Notes: generated by a model not told the origin, from the sequence alone. 64,000 nt of DNA from Halobellus litoreus (GCF_024464595.1 NZ_JANHAW010000001.1:682001-746000), one strand, 5' to 3'; shown: positions 34,321 through 43,573, counted from the stretch's first letter. Numbers and translations: made by a program.

Positions 34321-35664
34321 TCACGCGTACGCCTCGAACTCCTCGCCGAACAGGAGGAAGTAGCCCGTGCCGACGATACCGACGGCGGCCGCGACGGAGA
34401 ACGCCACCTCGGGGCTCACGAACTCCCAGAGGGCGCCACCGAGCGCCGCGCTCGGGATCACGACAGTGTTTCGCAACAGGTAGTACGTTCCGGTGACGCG
34501 TCCACCGGCACCCTGCTGTGCGGGGCCGACGATCAGCGCCTTGTGGGAGGGAAGCCCGGCGAACCGGAGGCCCGAGAACGCGAAGACGACGACCATCGCC
34601 ACCGAGGTCGCCGGCGCGTTGATCAGGACGACCGGGAAGACGGCGTAGACGGCGAAACCGAGCGCGACGACGGGCTTCAGTCCCACGCGTTCGGCCGCCT
34701 TCGCGGCGGGAGCCATCACCAGCAGCGCGACCAGCATCTCGACGCCGAGCAGGTAGCCGAAGAACGCGGCCGGCGAGAGGTCGACGGCGTAGGAGAGTCC
34801 CGCGAGCGAGACTGTCGTCTCCAGGCCGACCCCGTAGGTCCGCGTGACCACGAGCACGAAGAAGACGTAGACCATCCCGTTGGCGAAGCGGACGAGCGTG
34901 TCGCCGACGAGGAGCGGGCGAAGTTCGCTCGGCATCTCCCCGAGATCCCGACGGATCCGCGCGAGGCCCGCAAAAGAACCGCCGATCGTGTCCTCGCTCG
35001 CGTCGTACAGCAGATGCTGCGCGACGGTCCCGACGACGCCGAAGACGACCGCGACGCCCAAGACGTACCGGAAGCTCACCGTGAACGCCGGATGCAGACC
35101 GATGAGGACGGCCGCGAGCACGGGGCCGAGCAGGAACGCGGTCCGCCGGAACGTCTCGGTGCTGGCGAAACCCGCCGCGAGCCGGGACGGATCGGTCGCC
35201 TGCTTGACGACCGCGAAGGTGGCCCCGAGTCCGAACGACTTCCACGCCTGCGCGAGGAGGAGGCCGGCGAAGATCCAGACCCACGGCTCGACGGTCAGGC
35301 CGGCGACTGAGAGCGGTCCGATGCCAGGCGCGACGAGCCAGAGGCCGAACCCGAGCGTCGACACCAGGCCGAACAGCGTGAGCGCGTGCCGCGAGCCGAT
35401 CCGATCGGAGATCGCGCCGCCGGGATAGGGGTACACCGCGGAGACGACGTTGCCGACGGTCCCGAACAACCCGACGACGAACCCGCTCGCGCCGAGGGCG
35501 ACCAGGTACTCCGGGAGGAAGCGGTTCGTCATCTGGAAGCCGAGGCTGAACGCGAACATCGCGAGCGACAGCACCAGGACGTCGCGTTCGAGCGCGAAGA
35601 ACTGGCGGAAGGCGTGAAACGGTCCCGACTCGTCCGCCTCGGTCGCAGTTCGTCCCGACGTCAT
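34321..35664 (-). CDS. MFS transporter
   Basis: A 447-residue major facilitator protein with 12 predicted helices. The loop after helix 2 contains P-G-G-A-I-S-D-R-I-G-S-R (a variant of the G-x-x-x-D-R-x-G-R/K-R motif A). The C-terminal half has a second symmetrical repeat. It converges with the ars operon, 35 nt after acr3, but on the other strand, so it need not be part of arsenic resistance. Substrate unknown. Confidence 0.85.
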   Translation of the reverse strand: MTSGRTATEADESGPFHAFRQFFALERDVLVLSLAMFAFSLGFQMTNRFLPEYLVALGASGFVVGLFGTVGNVVSAVYPYPGGAISDRIGSRHALTLFGLVSTLGFGLWLVAPGIGPLSVAGLTVEPWVWIFAGLLLAQAWKSFGLGATFAVVKQATDPSRLAAGFASTETFRRTAFLLGPVLAAVLIGLHPAFTVSFRYVLGVAVVFGVVGTVAQHLLYDASEDTIGGSFAGLARIRRDLGEMPSELRPLLVGDTLVRFANGMVYVFFVLVVTRTYGVGLETTVSLAGLSYAVDLSPAAFFGYLLGVEMLVALLVMAPAAKAAERVGLKPVVALGFAVYAVFPVVLINAPATSVAMVVVFAFSGLRFAGLPSHKALIVGPAQQGAGGRVTGTYYLLRNTVVIPSAALGGALWEFVSPEVAFSVAAAVGIVGTGYFLLFGEEFEAYA

Positions 35665-35710
35665 CTGACGACCGGACGTCGGAACCGGAGTGAGATATAT
35701 CCCGGTGACC

Positions 35711-36214
35711 CTACGCGTCCGAGTGACGCTCTGCCGATCGCTCGGCCTCGTACCGCGCAGCCTGCTCGTCGAGAACTGCCTGTCGTTTTCTCCTCGCGCC
35801 CTCAGACATCAACTCCTCGCTCCACTCGAACCCGGCGTCGGTGTCGAGTTCGACCGAGCCGACGCCGTCGAGGTCGCCGACGCCGGATTCGACTTCCTCG
35901 TAGAAGTACGGAACCATATGGCACATCGGCGAGGTGAGCCGCATCTCGACGTCGACGTGACCGTCGTCGACGTCGACGGATTTCACCAGTCCCATCTCGA
36001 CGATGTCGAGGTTCGACCCCGTGGCGGCGCTGCAGGGGTCGACGACCTCGCGGAGGCGCTCGCAGACGCGGGAGACGGGGACGCTCCCGTCGGCGTCGAC
36101 ACGGTCGATGGTATCGGGGGCGACTGCGGCCCCGGCGTCGATGGATCCCTCGGATTCGACGTCGCCAGGCCTCTCGGATTCGACGTCGTTGGACTCTTCG
36201 GATTCGGCGCTCAT
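35711..36214 (-). CDS. Metal-sulfur cluster assembly factor, MIP18 (DUF59) family
   Basis: A 167-residue protein: an acidic disordered N-terminus (1-40), a MIP18-like domain (about 48-125) with VERLREVVDPCSAATGSNLDIVEMGLV and LTSPMCHMVPYFYEEVE, and a basic C-terminal helix. In the MIP18 family the Cys in M-C-H is conserved and involved in Fe-S or metal handling. ATG 36214 overlaps the amidohydrolase stop (ATGA), so both are in one transcript. Confidence 0.8.
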   Translation of the reverse strand: MSAESEESNDVESERPGDVESEGSIDAGAAVAPDTIDRVDADGSVPVSRVCERLREVVDPCSAATGSNLDIVEMGLVKSVDVDDGHVDVEMRLTSPMCHMVPYFYEEVESGVGDLDGVGSVELDTDAGFEWSEELMSEGARRKRQAVLDEQAARYEAERSAERHSDA

Positions 36215-37281
36215 TCGGCCACCTCGAACCCCGTGGACTGCCACTCGTCGGTCAGTTCGACGTCGCTGTACTGGTCGTCCTCGGTTTCCGATCGGATCTC
36301 GTCGATATCGAAGCCGTGCGCCTCCGCCCAGTTCTCACCGAGGATCTTCTTCTTGTCCTCCTTCGTGATCTCGAACGTCCCGGAGAAGCTCTTCATCTCC
36401 GGGAAGTCGTACTCCCAGAAGCGTTCGAGCAGGAGACCGGGGTGGAAGTGCGGCGCGCCGGTGCCCCAGAGGATCTTGTCGAGCGCCTGCTCGCCCCCGC
36501 CGTAGAGGAGGTCTTCGAGCGTCTCAGCGAAGGACTCGGGCGACGTGACGAGTTCCGCAAGCGTGAGTTCGAGATTGACGTAGACGTTGGGGTGCCGGGC
36601 GATCTGCCAGCCGGTCTCCTTGGCGAACGAGAGCCCGCCGTGGACGATCTCGAAGGTGAGATCCGGGAACGACGCGGCCGCCTCCTCGACGTCGCCGACC
36701 TTGTACGAGTCCATCGGGACCGCGCCGAAGGGGAGTGCCTTGTGCACGGCGACGACGTCGAGGCCGAGGTCGGCGGCGTGTTCCCACAGCGGGAACGCGA
36801 CCTCGGGGTCGTCCATCTTGAAGCCGTGGTGGGTCCCGTCCTGTTCCCAGTAGGAGGGGTACACCTTCACGCCGTGGGGGTCGAACGCCTCGACCTGCCG
36901 GGTCAGTTCCGCCTGCGGGTCCTCCATCCCGACGGCGTCGACGCTGGCCAGCGCCGCCGCCCGCGTCGGGTTGCGCTCGACGAACTCCCTGGCCTTCGCC
37001 TCGGCGGTGAGCCCGTCGTGGAACACCGTGATGGACTGGGGGTGAACGACGGCGAAGTCTGTCCGGCTCTCCCGGAAGAGCGAGTTCTCGGTCTCCTCGA
37101 TCGGCCAGTCGCTGAGGAACGACTCGCGGGTCCGCCGGTACCCCTCGGGCATCTTGCTCTCCAGTCCGACGCCGATCTCGGCGACCTGCTGCGCGTACCG
37201 CGGCACTCGGAAGTTCGATTCGGCCTGGTTGTACGCGTGCACGACGGCGTCCGCGACGAACACGTCGTCCAGTTCGCTCAT
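36211..37281 (-). CDS. Amidohydrolase family protein (amidohydrolase 2/ACMSD-like)
   Basis: A 356-residue TIM-barrel hydrolase of the Amidohydro_2 type: PHGVKVYPSYWEQDG, VVAVHKALPFG, FEIVHGGLSFAKET and ILWGTGAPHFHPG. The usual N-terminal H-x-H metal pair is H-A-Y here (AVVHAYN), and the late Asp is replaced in GTGAP, so metal binding may differ from the classical enzymes. Co-transcribed with the MIP18-like gene; this same pair is known beside di-iron alkane/propane monooxygenases in actinobacteria. No monooxygenase lies in the window. Confidence 0.85.
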   Translation of the reverse strand: MSELDDVFVADAVVHAYNQAESNFRVPRYAQQVAEIGVGLESKMPEGYRRTRESFLSDWPIEETENSLFRESRTDFAVVHPQSITVFHDGLTAEAKAREFVERNPTRAAALASVDAVGMEDPQAELTRQVEAFDPHGVKVYPSYWEQDGTHHGFKMDDPEVAFPLWEHAADLGLDVVAVHKALPFGAVPMDSYKVGDVEEAAASFPDLTFEIVHGGLSFAKETGWQIARHPNVYVNLELTLAELVTSPESFAETLEDLLYGGGEQALDKILWGTGAPHFHPGLLLERFWEYDFPEMKSFSGTFEITKEDKKKILGENWAEAHGFDIDEIRSETEDDQYSDVELTDEWQSTGFEVAE

Positions 37282-37497
37282 AGCTCTTTAATGATAGACC
37301 GTAATCATATGTGTTTGGGAGCGGGAGACCCACGCTCGTGGTAAAGAGGCGGCCCGGAGCGGTGTCGAACCGCGAGAACGAGAGCCGCAGGGAGAATAGG
37401 GAGTCCCGTAGCCATCCGGCAGGTTCGGTCGGGACGGGATACCGGTGACGCTCGTTCCCCGGCCGCGGGAACCTATGGGCGACTACGATACTGCCGA

Positions 37498-37776
37498 TCA
37501 GCTTCCGGCGGATCCGGTCGCGACCTCGGCGCGAGGCCGAGAGACGGCGTCGTCGGCACGCCAGACGTTCCCACGGCGGCCGACGCGCGAGAGGTCGAGG
37601 CGGACGGACTCGCCGACCGACAGCGACGAAAGCGCCTCCCGGGTGGCGTCGTCGGCGAAATCGACCAGGTGGTAGGTCGCGTGTGTCGTGGTCGAACGAA
37701 CCGTCACCGCGTCGTGGCTGTTCATCTCGGAGACTACTGTGAACGAATCAGGACTAGAACCGGTATTTGAACTCAT
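37498..37776 (-). CDS. Small uncharacterised protein (DUF7999-like)
   Basis: A 92-residue protein with a conserved core MNSHDAVTVRSTTTHATYHLVDF followed by a Ser/Leu-rich region and VRLDLSRVGRRGNVWRA. The start could be ATG 37776 or the internal ATG at 37725; TTTATC about 27 nt upstream of 37776 supports the longer form. The core resembles a haloarchaeal DUF7999 protein. Function unknown. Confidence 0.65.
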   Translation of the reverse strand: MSSNTGSSPDSFTVVSEMNSHDAVTVRSTTTHATYHLVDFADDATREALSSLSVGESVRLDLSRVGRRGNVWRADDAVSRPRAEVATGSAGS

Positions 37777-37982
37777 TCTATCCAGTTAGAAGAGGAATTA
37801 GTTGATAAATCTACGCTATAAAGAATATAAGGGGTATGAACGTGTTATTCGAAATGGAGGAGACAACCTCGGACAGGTCGGATGCGAGACGTTCCCATCG
37901 GTAGCTGGTTGTCGGCTTCGAGCGACTCGATCGACAGTTGTCCCCGAGAAACGGTTATCTCACCGAGTCGCCATCAATCGGT

Positions 37983-39131
37983 ATGATCGAGCCACTGATC
38001 CGACTCTTCGAGGGCCTGTCCGCGAGCGAAGCGACGCTCGTGGTGCTTATCGTCTCTCTCGCGGCCGCCGTCGCGATGGAGTTCGTCGTCCTCCGACTCG
38101 CCAAACGGTACGTCTCCGCCACCGACACGGAGTACGACAACATCGTCTTCTCCACGCTCCGCGTGCCGATGGTCGTCACCGCGGCGCTGGTGGGGGTGTT
38201 CGTGCTCACGCAGGTCCCCTCGGTGCGATCGTCGGTGGTAATCGATCCGGGGACCCTCGACGACCTGTTCGGACGACCCGCGCTCTCGATTCTCGTCCTC
38301 GTGTGGGCGTACGCCGCCAACAAGGTGGTGAACCGACTCGTCGCCGCCGTCAACGAGGAGGGCGGGCGGTTCGACTTTGCACCCGTCTTCTCGAACATCT
38401 GGACGCTGTCGGTCGTCGTCGGCAGCGCGGGGACGCTGCTGTGGCTCTGGGGCATCGAGATCACGCCGCTTCTGGGGGCCGCGGGCGTGGCGGGGATCGC
38501 CGTCGGCTTCGCCGCGAAGGACACCGTCGCGAACTTCTTCGGGGGGATCGCCCTGTACTTCGACGACACCTACAAGCTCGGCGATTACATCGTCCTCGAC
38601 GACGACACCGCCGGGACGGTCATCAAGGTCGGCGTCCGCTCGACGACGCTTCTCACCCGCGACGAGGTGATGGTCACCGTTCCCAACGCCGCGCTCAACG
38701 CCGCGAAGGTGACGAACGAGTCCGCGCCGCAGCGCCGCCGTCGCATCCGGGTGCCGATCGGCGTCGCCTACGGGACCGACATCGACGCGTTCGAGGAACT
38801 CCTCGTCGAGGTCGCGATGGCGGAGTCGCTGGTTCGCGACTCGCCGAAGCCGCGGGCGCGGTTCCGCTCGTTCGGCGACTCGGCGCTGCAGTACGAACTC
38901 CTCTGCTGGGTCAACGGTCCCACGCGACGGCGGCGCGCGCAGCACGAACTCAACCGCGCGCTGTACAAGGCGCTGAACGCGGCCGGGATCGAGATTCCAT
39001 ACCCGAAGCGCGACGTGACAGTCACCGGAGCGGTCCCCGACCTCGCGACCGAGGCGAACGCCGGGAGGACGGCGGTCCACTCCGCAGAGGAGGGCGTCGC
39101 TAACAGGCGCGACAGGCACGATCCGGCGTAG
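37983..39131 (+). CDS. MscS family mechanosensitive ion channel
   Basis: A 382-residue protein: two to three N-terminal helices, the pore helix with GVAGIAVGFAAKDTVANFFGGIAL (about 165-188), a beta domain with YKLGDYIVLDDDTAGTV and VPNAALNAAKVTN, and a soluble C-terminus with LNAAGIEIPYPKRDV. It opens on membrane tension to relieve osmotic downshock. TTATCT 24-29 nt upstream supports ATG 37983. Confidence 0.92.
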   Translation: MIEPLIRLFEGLSASEATLVVLIVSLAAAVAMEFVVLRLAKRYVSATDTEYDNIVFSTLRVPMVVTAALVGVFVLTQVPSVRSSVVIDPGTLDDLFGRPALSILVLVWAYAANKVVNRLVAAVNEEGGRFDFAPVFSNIWTLSVVVGSAGTLLWLWGIEITPLLGAAGVAGIAVGFAAKDTVANFFGGIALYFDDTYKLGDYIVLDDDTAGTVIKVGVRSTTLLTRDEVMVTVPNAALNAAKVTNESAPQRRRRIRVPIGVAYGTDIDAFEELLVEVAMAESLVRDSPKPRARFRSFGDSALQYELLCWVNGPTRRRRAQHELNRALYKALNAAGIEIPYPKRDVTVTGAVPDLATEANAGRTAVHSAEEGVANRRDRHDPA

Positions 39132-39210
39132 ATGCAGCGGTCTCGGAGGGCCGCAGCGTCGTGAGTTACGACATCGTCGTCGTTATGGTTGCCCCCGCGA
39201 ATGCTGCGGT

Positions 39211-39723
39211 ATGGACCTCCTGGGACGGCTGTACGCGGAGGACTCCGACGGCGACGACCCCGCGGAACCGCGGGTCGCGCTCTTCGTCGACGGGCCGAAC
39301 GTCCTCCGCGACGAGTTCGACGTCGACCTCGACGACGTCCGCGAGGCGGCCGCGGCGGCCGGGCAGTTGACCGCGATGCGGCTCTATCTCGACGAACACG
39401 CGACGCCGGGGCTGATTCAGGCGGCGGAAGCGCGGGGCTTCGAGGTCGTCGTCACGAGCGGCGACGTCGACGTCCGGCTGGCGGTCGACGTGACCCGCTT
39501 CGCCGTCGAGGACCGCGCGGACGTGATCGCCATCGCCTCCCGCGACACCGATTTCAAGCCCGCTATCGAGACCGCGAACGCCTACGGCTGTCGGACGTTC
39601 GCCATCGCACCGGGGGAGTTCGGCCGCTCGGACGCCCTGCGGAACGCGGCGACCGAACGCGTCACGATCGAGGAGGCGAGCGACGAGGACGACGGCCCCA
39701 CCCTGGTCGGGTACGACGGGTAA
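39211..39723 (+). CDS. NYN domain protein (PIN-like RNase fold)
   Basis: A 170-residue protein with the NYN/LabA-type acidic motifs: FVDGPNV (residues about 25-31) and a late SRDTDFKPAI (about 109-118), with a conserved DVDVRLAVD between them. NYN proteins use PIN-type acidic active sites to cleave RNA. The C-terminus is acidic. The TatD-like gene follows after the 19-bp repeats. Confidence 0.8.
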   Translation: MDLLGRLYAEDSDGDDPAEPRVALFVDGPNVLRDEFDVDLDDVREAAAAAGQLTAMRLYLDEHATPGLIQAAEARGFEVVVTSGDVDVRLAVDVTRFAVEDRADVIAIASRDTDFKPAIETANAYGCRTFAIAPGEFGRSDALRNAATERVTIEEASDEDDGPTLVGYDG

Positions 39724-39725
39724 AG

Positions 39726-39782
39726 TGGCACGGTCACACTGTCGTGGCACGGTCACGCTGTCGTGACACGGTCACGCTATCG
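39726..39782. repeat. Three tandem 19-bp repeats upstream of the TatD-like gene
   Basis: Copies are 39726-39744, 39745-39763 and 39764-39782. Each contains a GTGRC-ACG-GTCAC core; in copy 3 it is a perfect 5-3-5 palindrome (GTGAC-ACG-GTCAC). They begin 2 nt after the NYN stop codon and end 44 nt before ATG 39827. The 19-bp spacing is just under two helical turns, so dimers would sit on roughly one face. Confidence 0.75.
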
Positions 39783-39826
39783 CCGAAAAGCGGACGAACT
39801 TTTGCACCCGAGCGAGGAGAGAGTGT

Positions 39827-40675
39827 ATGGAAGAGCTCGGAACGCCGGTGCTCGACAACCACCTCCACCTCGACCCGAAGCACGGCCGCGGCCTCGACGC
39901 CGTCCGCGACTTCGCGCGTCTCGGCGGGACGCACCTGCTCGTCGTGAACAAGCCGTCGTGGCTCCTCGGCGTCGAGCCCGACGCGGGCGGCGACTTCCGT
40001 CCCGTCTTCGAGACCACGATCGACGTCGTCGACCGCGCGAGCGAGATCCTGCCGGGGACGGCGTGGCCCGTCCTCGGCGTCCACCCCGGTCTCGTCTCGA
40101 AACTCGTCGACGACCGCGGGTTCTCCTCCGCGGAGGCGGGCGAACTGATGCGCGCGGGGTTGGATCAGGCAGCCGAGTTCGTCCGCGACGGCGACGCGCT
40201 CGCGCTGAAGTCCGGCCGACCGCACTACGACGTCTCCGATGACGTGTGGGCGGCCTCAAACGAGGTGATGCGGCACGCGTTCGCGCTGGGCGCGGACCTC
40301 GACTGCGCCGTGCAGTTGCACACCGAGGCGTCCGAGGACCTGACCGAGGTGGCCGAGTGGGCCGAGGAGCGCGGCCTGCCGTCCCACCGGGTCGTCAAGC
40401 ACTACGCCGGCGGCACGCTGGCCGGGCCGACGCCGAGCGTGATGAGCGAGAAAGAGCGACTGGAAGTCGCCGCCGAGTCGGGCGCGCCGTTCCTGATGGA
40501 GACGGACTTCGTCGACGACCCCGACCGCCCGGGCGCGGTCCTGGGTCCGAAGACCGTCCCGCGGCGCGTCCGGTGGCTGCTCGACGAGGGCCACGGTGAG
40601 GCCGTCGAGCGCGCCCACGTGGAGACGCCGCAGCGGGTCTACGGGATCGACACGCGCGCGACGCTGTCGCGGTGA
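39827..40675 (+). CDS. TatD-related metal-dependent hydrolase
   Basis: A 282-residue TIM-barrel protein beginning with an N-terminal DNHLHLDP (HxH metal site), GVHPGLVSKL, QLHTEASED (His), VKHYAGG (His) and METDFVDDPDRPG (Asp). It is the archaeal TatD-like group, larger in its loops than bacterial TatD DNases, and may act on nucleic acid 3' ends or another substrate. AACTTTTGC is 22-29 nt upstream. Confidence 0.88.
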   Translation: MEELGTPVLDNHLHLDPKHGRGLDAVRDFARLGGTHLLVVNKPSWLLGVEPDAGGDFRPVFETTIDVVDRASEILPGTAWPVLGVHPGLVSKLVDDRGFSSAEAGELMRAGLDQAAEFVRDGDALALKSGRPHYDVSDDVWAASNEVMRHAFALGADLDCAVQLHTEASEDLTEVAEWAEERGLPSHRVVKHYAGGTLAGPTPSVMSEKERLEVAAESGAPFLMETDFVDDPDRPGAVLGPKTVPRRVRWLLDEGHGEAVERAHVETPQRVYGIDTRATLSR

Positions 40676-40779
40676 GGACTCGCCGTTCGGTCTGGGGCGG
40701 GCCTCGGCCCCTGTCCACCTCCGGGGGCGCGGGAAGTACCGTATCAATACTTATGTTTTCGAGCCGACTACTTCTAGCT

Positions 40780-40935
40780 ATGCCCCACGGTCACGACCGG
40801 GACAGCCGGAACGCGTCAGGCACCGACTCGACCTACGAGTGCCTGCGATGCGGCAGCATCGTCGAAGCGAGTTCCAACCCCGGGACCTGCGAGTGCGGTG
40901 GGCAGTTTCAGAACCGGCGCAAGTCCCTGGAGTAA
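40780..40935 (+). CDS. Rubrerythrin-like zinc ribbon protein (DUF7129-like)
   Basis: A 51-residue protein with two CxxC-type knuckles (YECLRCGS and GTCECGGQF) making a rubredoxin/rubrerythrin-like zinc ribbon. TTATGT 25-31 nt before ATG 40780 indicates a leaderless start; the frame is open further up. Small haloarchaeal ribbon proteins of this sort are mostly unassigned. Confidence 0.75.
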   Translation: MPHGHDRDSRNASGTDSTYECLRCGSIVEASSNPGTCECGGQFQNRRKSLE

Positions 40936-41089
40936 CGACCGAAGTGGTCGATCGACGACGGTGTGTCGGCGTTCGGGCGTCGGGGGCGGGGTCACGGCAA
41001 TCACGACACCGAGAGATGAGTTATCGTGAGCCCCGCAAAACCGGGCCTCGACAAGAAAGGCATTTGAATCCCGGCGGGAATGGTGGAGT

Positions 41090-41695
41090 ATGACCGAGGC
41101 CGAGGAGACCTACTACACCGAAGAACGCTGGCAGAACTGGCTCTCCCGCGTCGAAGAGGAAGAGCTCGATCCCGAGAACGAAGACTCCGCGCGATTGCTC
41201 CTGAATCTCCAGGACGACGCCGCCATCGCGGTGGCGAAGATCGTCTCCGCGTACGAGGAGGATCGGCTCGACGACGAGGAAGCGATCGAAGAACTCGAAC
41301 GCGTCCGGACGATCGTCCTCTCGGAGCCCGAACTGGACATCGAGGATGACGCCGCGCGCGAGGACAAAGAGATGCTCGTCGACGGCGTCCAGACGAGCCT
41401 CGTCTGCGTCTTCTACGCCGCGGAGGAGTACATCGTCGCCGGCGCGGCCGAGGAGGCCCCGCTCTCGGAGTACGTCGAAGCCGCGGCGGCCGCCGAGCAG
41501 GACGACGATATGGACGCCGCACTGGGCTACCTCGTGCAGGCCGGCACGCGGATCATCGTCGGCGACGAACTCGATATGGCCGTCGTCGACGACCTGGAGT
41601 ACGGCCTCGTCTCCGAGTGGGTCAACGGCCTCGACAGCCTCCAGAGCGCGATGAGCGACCCCGAAGTCGTCGAAGAAGAGGAAGACGACGACTGA
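41090..41695 (+). CDS. DUF2150 family protein
   Basis: A 201-residue, highly acidic helical protein: YYTEERWQNWLSRVEEEELDPE at the N-terminus, a helical core (LLLNLQDDAAIAVAKIVSAYE), and a second helical half ending in an acidic tail. It matches the archaeal DUF2150 pattern. No catalytic motif is visible; TTTGAATC lies about 25-32 nt upstream. Solitary gene. Confidence 0.85.
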   Translation: MTEAEETYYTEERWQNWLSRVEEEELDPENEDSARLLLNLQDDAAIAVAKIVSAYEEDRLDDEEAIEELERVRTIVLSEPELDIEDDAAREDKEMLVDGVQTSLVCVFYAAEEYIVAGAAEEAPLSEYVEAAAAAEQDDDMDAALGYLVQAGTRIIVGDELDMAVVDDLEYGLVSEWVNGLDSLQSAMSDPEVVEEEEDDD

Positions 41696-41788
41696 AACCT
41701 GAGCGGAGCCGACGTCACTCGTTCCGGCCTCGGTTCGTCCCCCGTCTCGGCGGCAACGTTTTTATCCGGTAGTCGCCGAATCGGAACC

Positions 41789-43573
41789 ATGTCTCTCCGA
41801 GACGACGACAGGGCCGTGACCGTGCAGATCGGCGCGGTCCTGTTGCTCGGGTTTCTCGTCGTCTCGCTGTCGCTGTACCAGGCGACCGTCGTCCCGAACG
41901 AGAACCGCCAGGTCGAGTTCCAGCACAACCAGCGCGTGCAGGCGGATATGCAACAGGTCAGGAACGCCATCCTCGGGACGGCCGCGACGGGATCGTCAGC
42001 ACCGACCGGCGTCGAACTCGGGACGCGCTATCCGACGCGCGTCGTCGCCGTGAACCCCGGCCCGCCGAGCGGGACGCTCTCGACTGCGGACCTCGGAACC
42101 ATCCGGATCGAGAACGCGACGGCCGACGATGAGTCGACGGCGGGTCCCGACTACCCCGAGACGGCGGACTTCTGGGACGGCGACACCACGCGCACCTACA
42201 CCACGAAGTCGCTGGTCTACCGACCGGACTACGCGAACTACGACGCCGCCCCGACGACGGTCTACGAGAACGGGGTCGTGTACAACCGCTTCGACTCGGG
42301 GACCCTCACGCGGACCGGGCAACCGATCGTCGCCGGGAAACGGATCTCACTCGTCGCGCTCTCGGGGAACCTCTCGCGCGGCGGGGCCAGCACGCTCTCG
42401 ATGAATCCGCGGGCGGTGAGCACCTCGACACGGACGATCAGCGTCTCGAACGTCGCGGAAGGCGAGAACGTCTCGGTCTTCGTCCCCTCGCGGCTGAACG
42501 CGCAGTCGTGGACGGACCTGCTGAACGAGACCGGCGAGTACGACCCGGCTGCCGACCCCGATAACGACGCGTACGTCTACCGGGTCGAGAACGTCGAGAA
42601 CGGCGGACAGGACGGCGTCGAACTGTTCTTCGAGCCCGACGCGACCTACCAGCTGAAGCTCTCGAAGGTCGGCGTCGGGAGCGGCGTCGGCGACACCGAG
42701 CCGGCGTACCTGACGAGCGTCGACGACCTCGAGTCGAACCCCTTCGAGAGTCGCACTTATCCGTTCACGGTCGAGTTGCGCGACAAGTACAACAATCCCA
42801 TCGGACGCAGCGTCGAGGCCGGGAGCGAGGAGACGACGATTCCGGACGGCGTGGTTCTCGAACCGGGACGCTACCGCTATCGGTACACCGCGCCCGACAG
42901 TTCGGCGGCGAGTTCGGACTCGATTGGCGTGACGTTCCTGACTGAGTCCAGCGATCCCGTCTACGACGTCGGGAACCCATCTTTCGAGGGAGAGCGCGTG
43001 GAAAACGTGGAGTACGACGTGGACATCCAAGCGGCGGGTGGGGGTGGTGACGGTGGGGGTGGCGACGGCACAGGTCCGCTCGCCTTGCAGGCAGGCAGTG
43101 GCGAAGCGAACGCGAACGGAGGTGAATCGACTGGAATTCAGTTCGTGATGAATAACGAGGGAAGCGAGGCAGTGACGATCGAGAGCATCGAACTGTCCGA
43201 TCCCTCAAACACTGCGTCGCTGGTGTACGAAAGCAACGGCGGTGACGGTGACGGACAAAACGAAGTGTTCGTCGACGTCGGCGATAACGGCGCCAACACA
43301 AACGATCCGGAGGACGGATACTACGATTCTGGCGACGGGAACGGAAACAATAACAACTGGCAAACCGGGACGACCGGCACACTCGACGACTCGGCACAGT
43401 TATCCGGATCCGAGTCTGCGCGGGTGTACATCTACCGATTTTACCAGTCACGAAGTGGCGCGGGGAGCAGCACGACGGCAGATATGACTGGTGAGAGTAT
43501 TACAGTTAGATTCACATACACTGTAAACGGCAATGAGTACACGGAAAGTTACGACGTAACCGCTTCGGCGTAG
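41789..43573 (+). CDS. Large surface protein with pilin-like N-terminal anchor
   Basis: A 594-residue protein. Residues 14-33 are hydrophobic after a short basic/acidic tip (R-A-V-T-V-Q-I-G), followed by a charged helix (VPNENRQVEFQHNQRVQADMQQ), as in archaeal type IV pilin-like proteins processed by PibD. Residues about 50-430 are Ser/Thr/Asp-rich beta domains. The C-terminal domain (about 430-594) is Asn/Gly/Asp-rich and its codons are much less GC3-biased than the rest, e.g. near 43500-43560. It may be a pilin-like adhesin or assembly protein working with the next gene, which starts 64 nt later. Confidence 0.7.
   Translation: MSLRDDDRAVTVQIGAVLLLGFLVVSLSLYQATVVPNENRQVEFQHNQRVQADMQQVRNAILGTAATGSSAPTGVELGTRYPTRVVAVNPGPPSGTLSTADLGTIRIENATADDESTAGPDYPETADFWDGDTTRTYTTKSLVYRPDYANYDAAPTTVYENGVVYNRFDSGTLTRTGQPIVAGKRISLVALSGNLSRGGASTLSMNPRAVSTSTRTISVSNVAEGENVSVFVPSRLNAQSWTDLLNETGEYDPAADPDNDAYVYRVENVENGGQDGVELFFEPDATYQLKLSKVGVGSGVGDTEPAYLTSVDDLESNPFESRTYPFTVELRDKYNNPIGRSVEAGSEETTIPDGVVLEPGRYRYRYTAPDSSAASSDSIGVTFLTESSDPVYDVGNPSFEGERVENVEYDVDIQAAGGGGDGGGGDGTGPLALQAGSGEANANGGESTGIQFVMNNEGSEAVTIESIELSDPSNTASLVYESNGGDGDGQNEVFVDVGDNGANTNDPEDGYYDSGDGNGNNNNWQTGTTGTLDDSAQLSGSESARVYIYRFYQSRSGAGSSTTADMTGESITVRFTYTVNGNEYTESYDVTASA

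Noticed and set aside
37802-39103. 433-codon frame overlapping the MscS gene
   Set aside because: It is a shifted Arg-rich shadow of the channel gene, which has the MscS pore and beta domain in its own frame.
39726-39782. Possible CRISPR array
   Set aside because: Only three 19-bp units without spacers, and no cas gene in the window.
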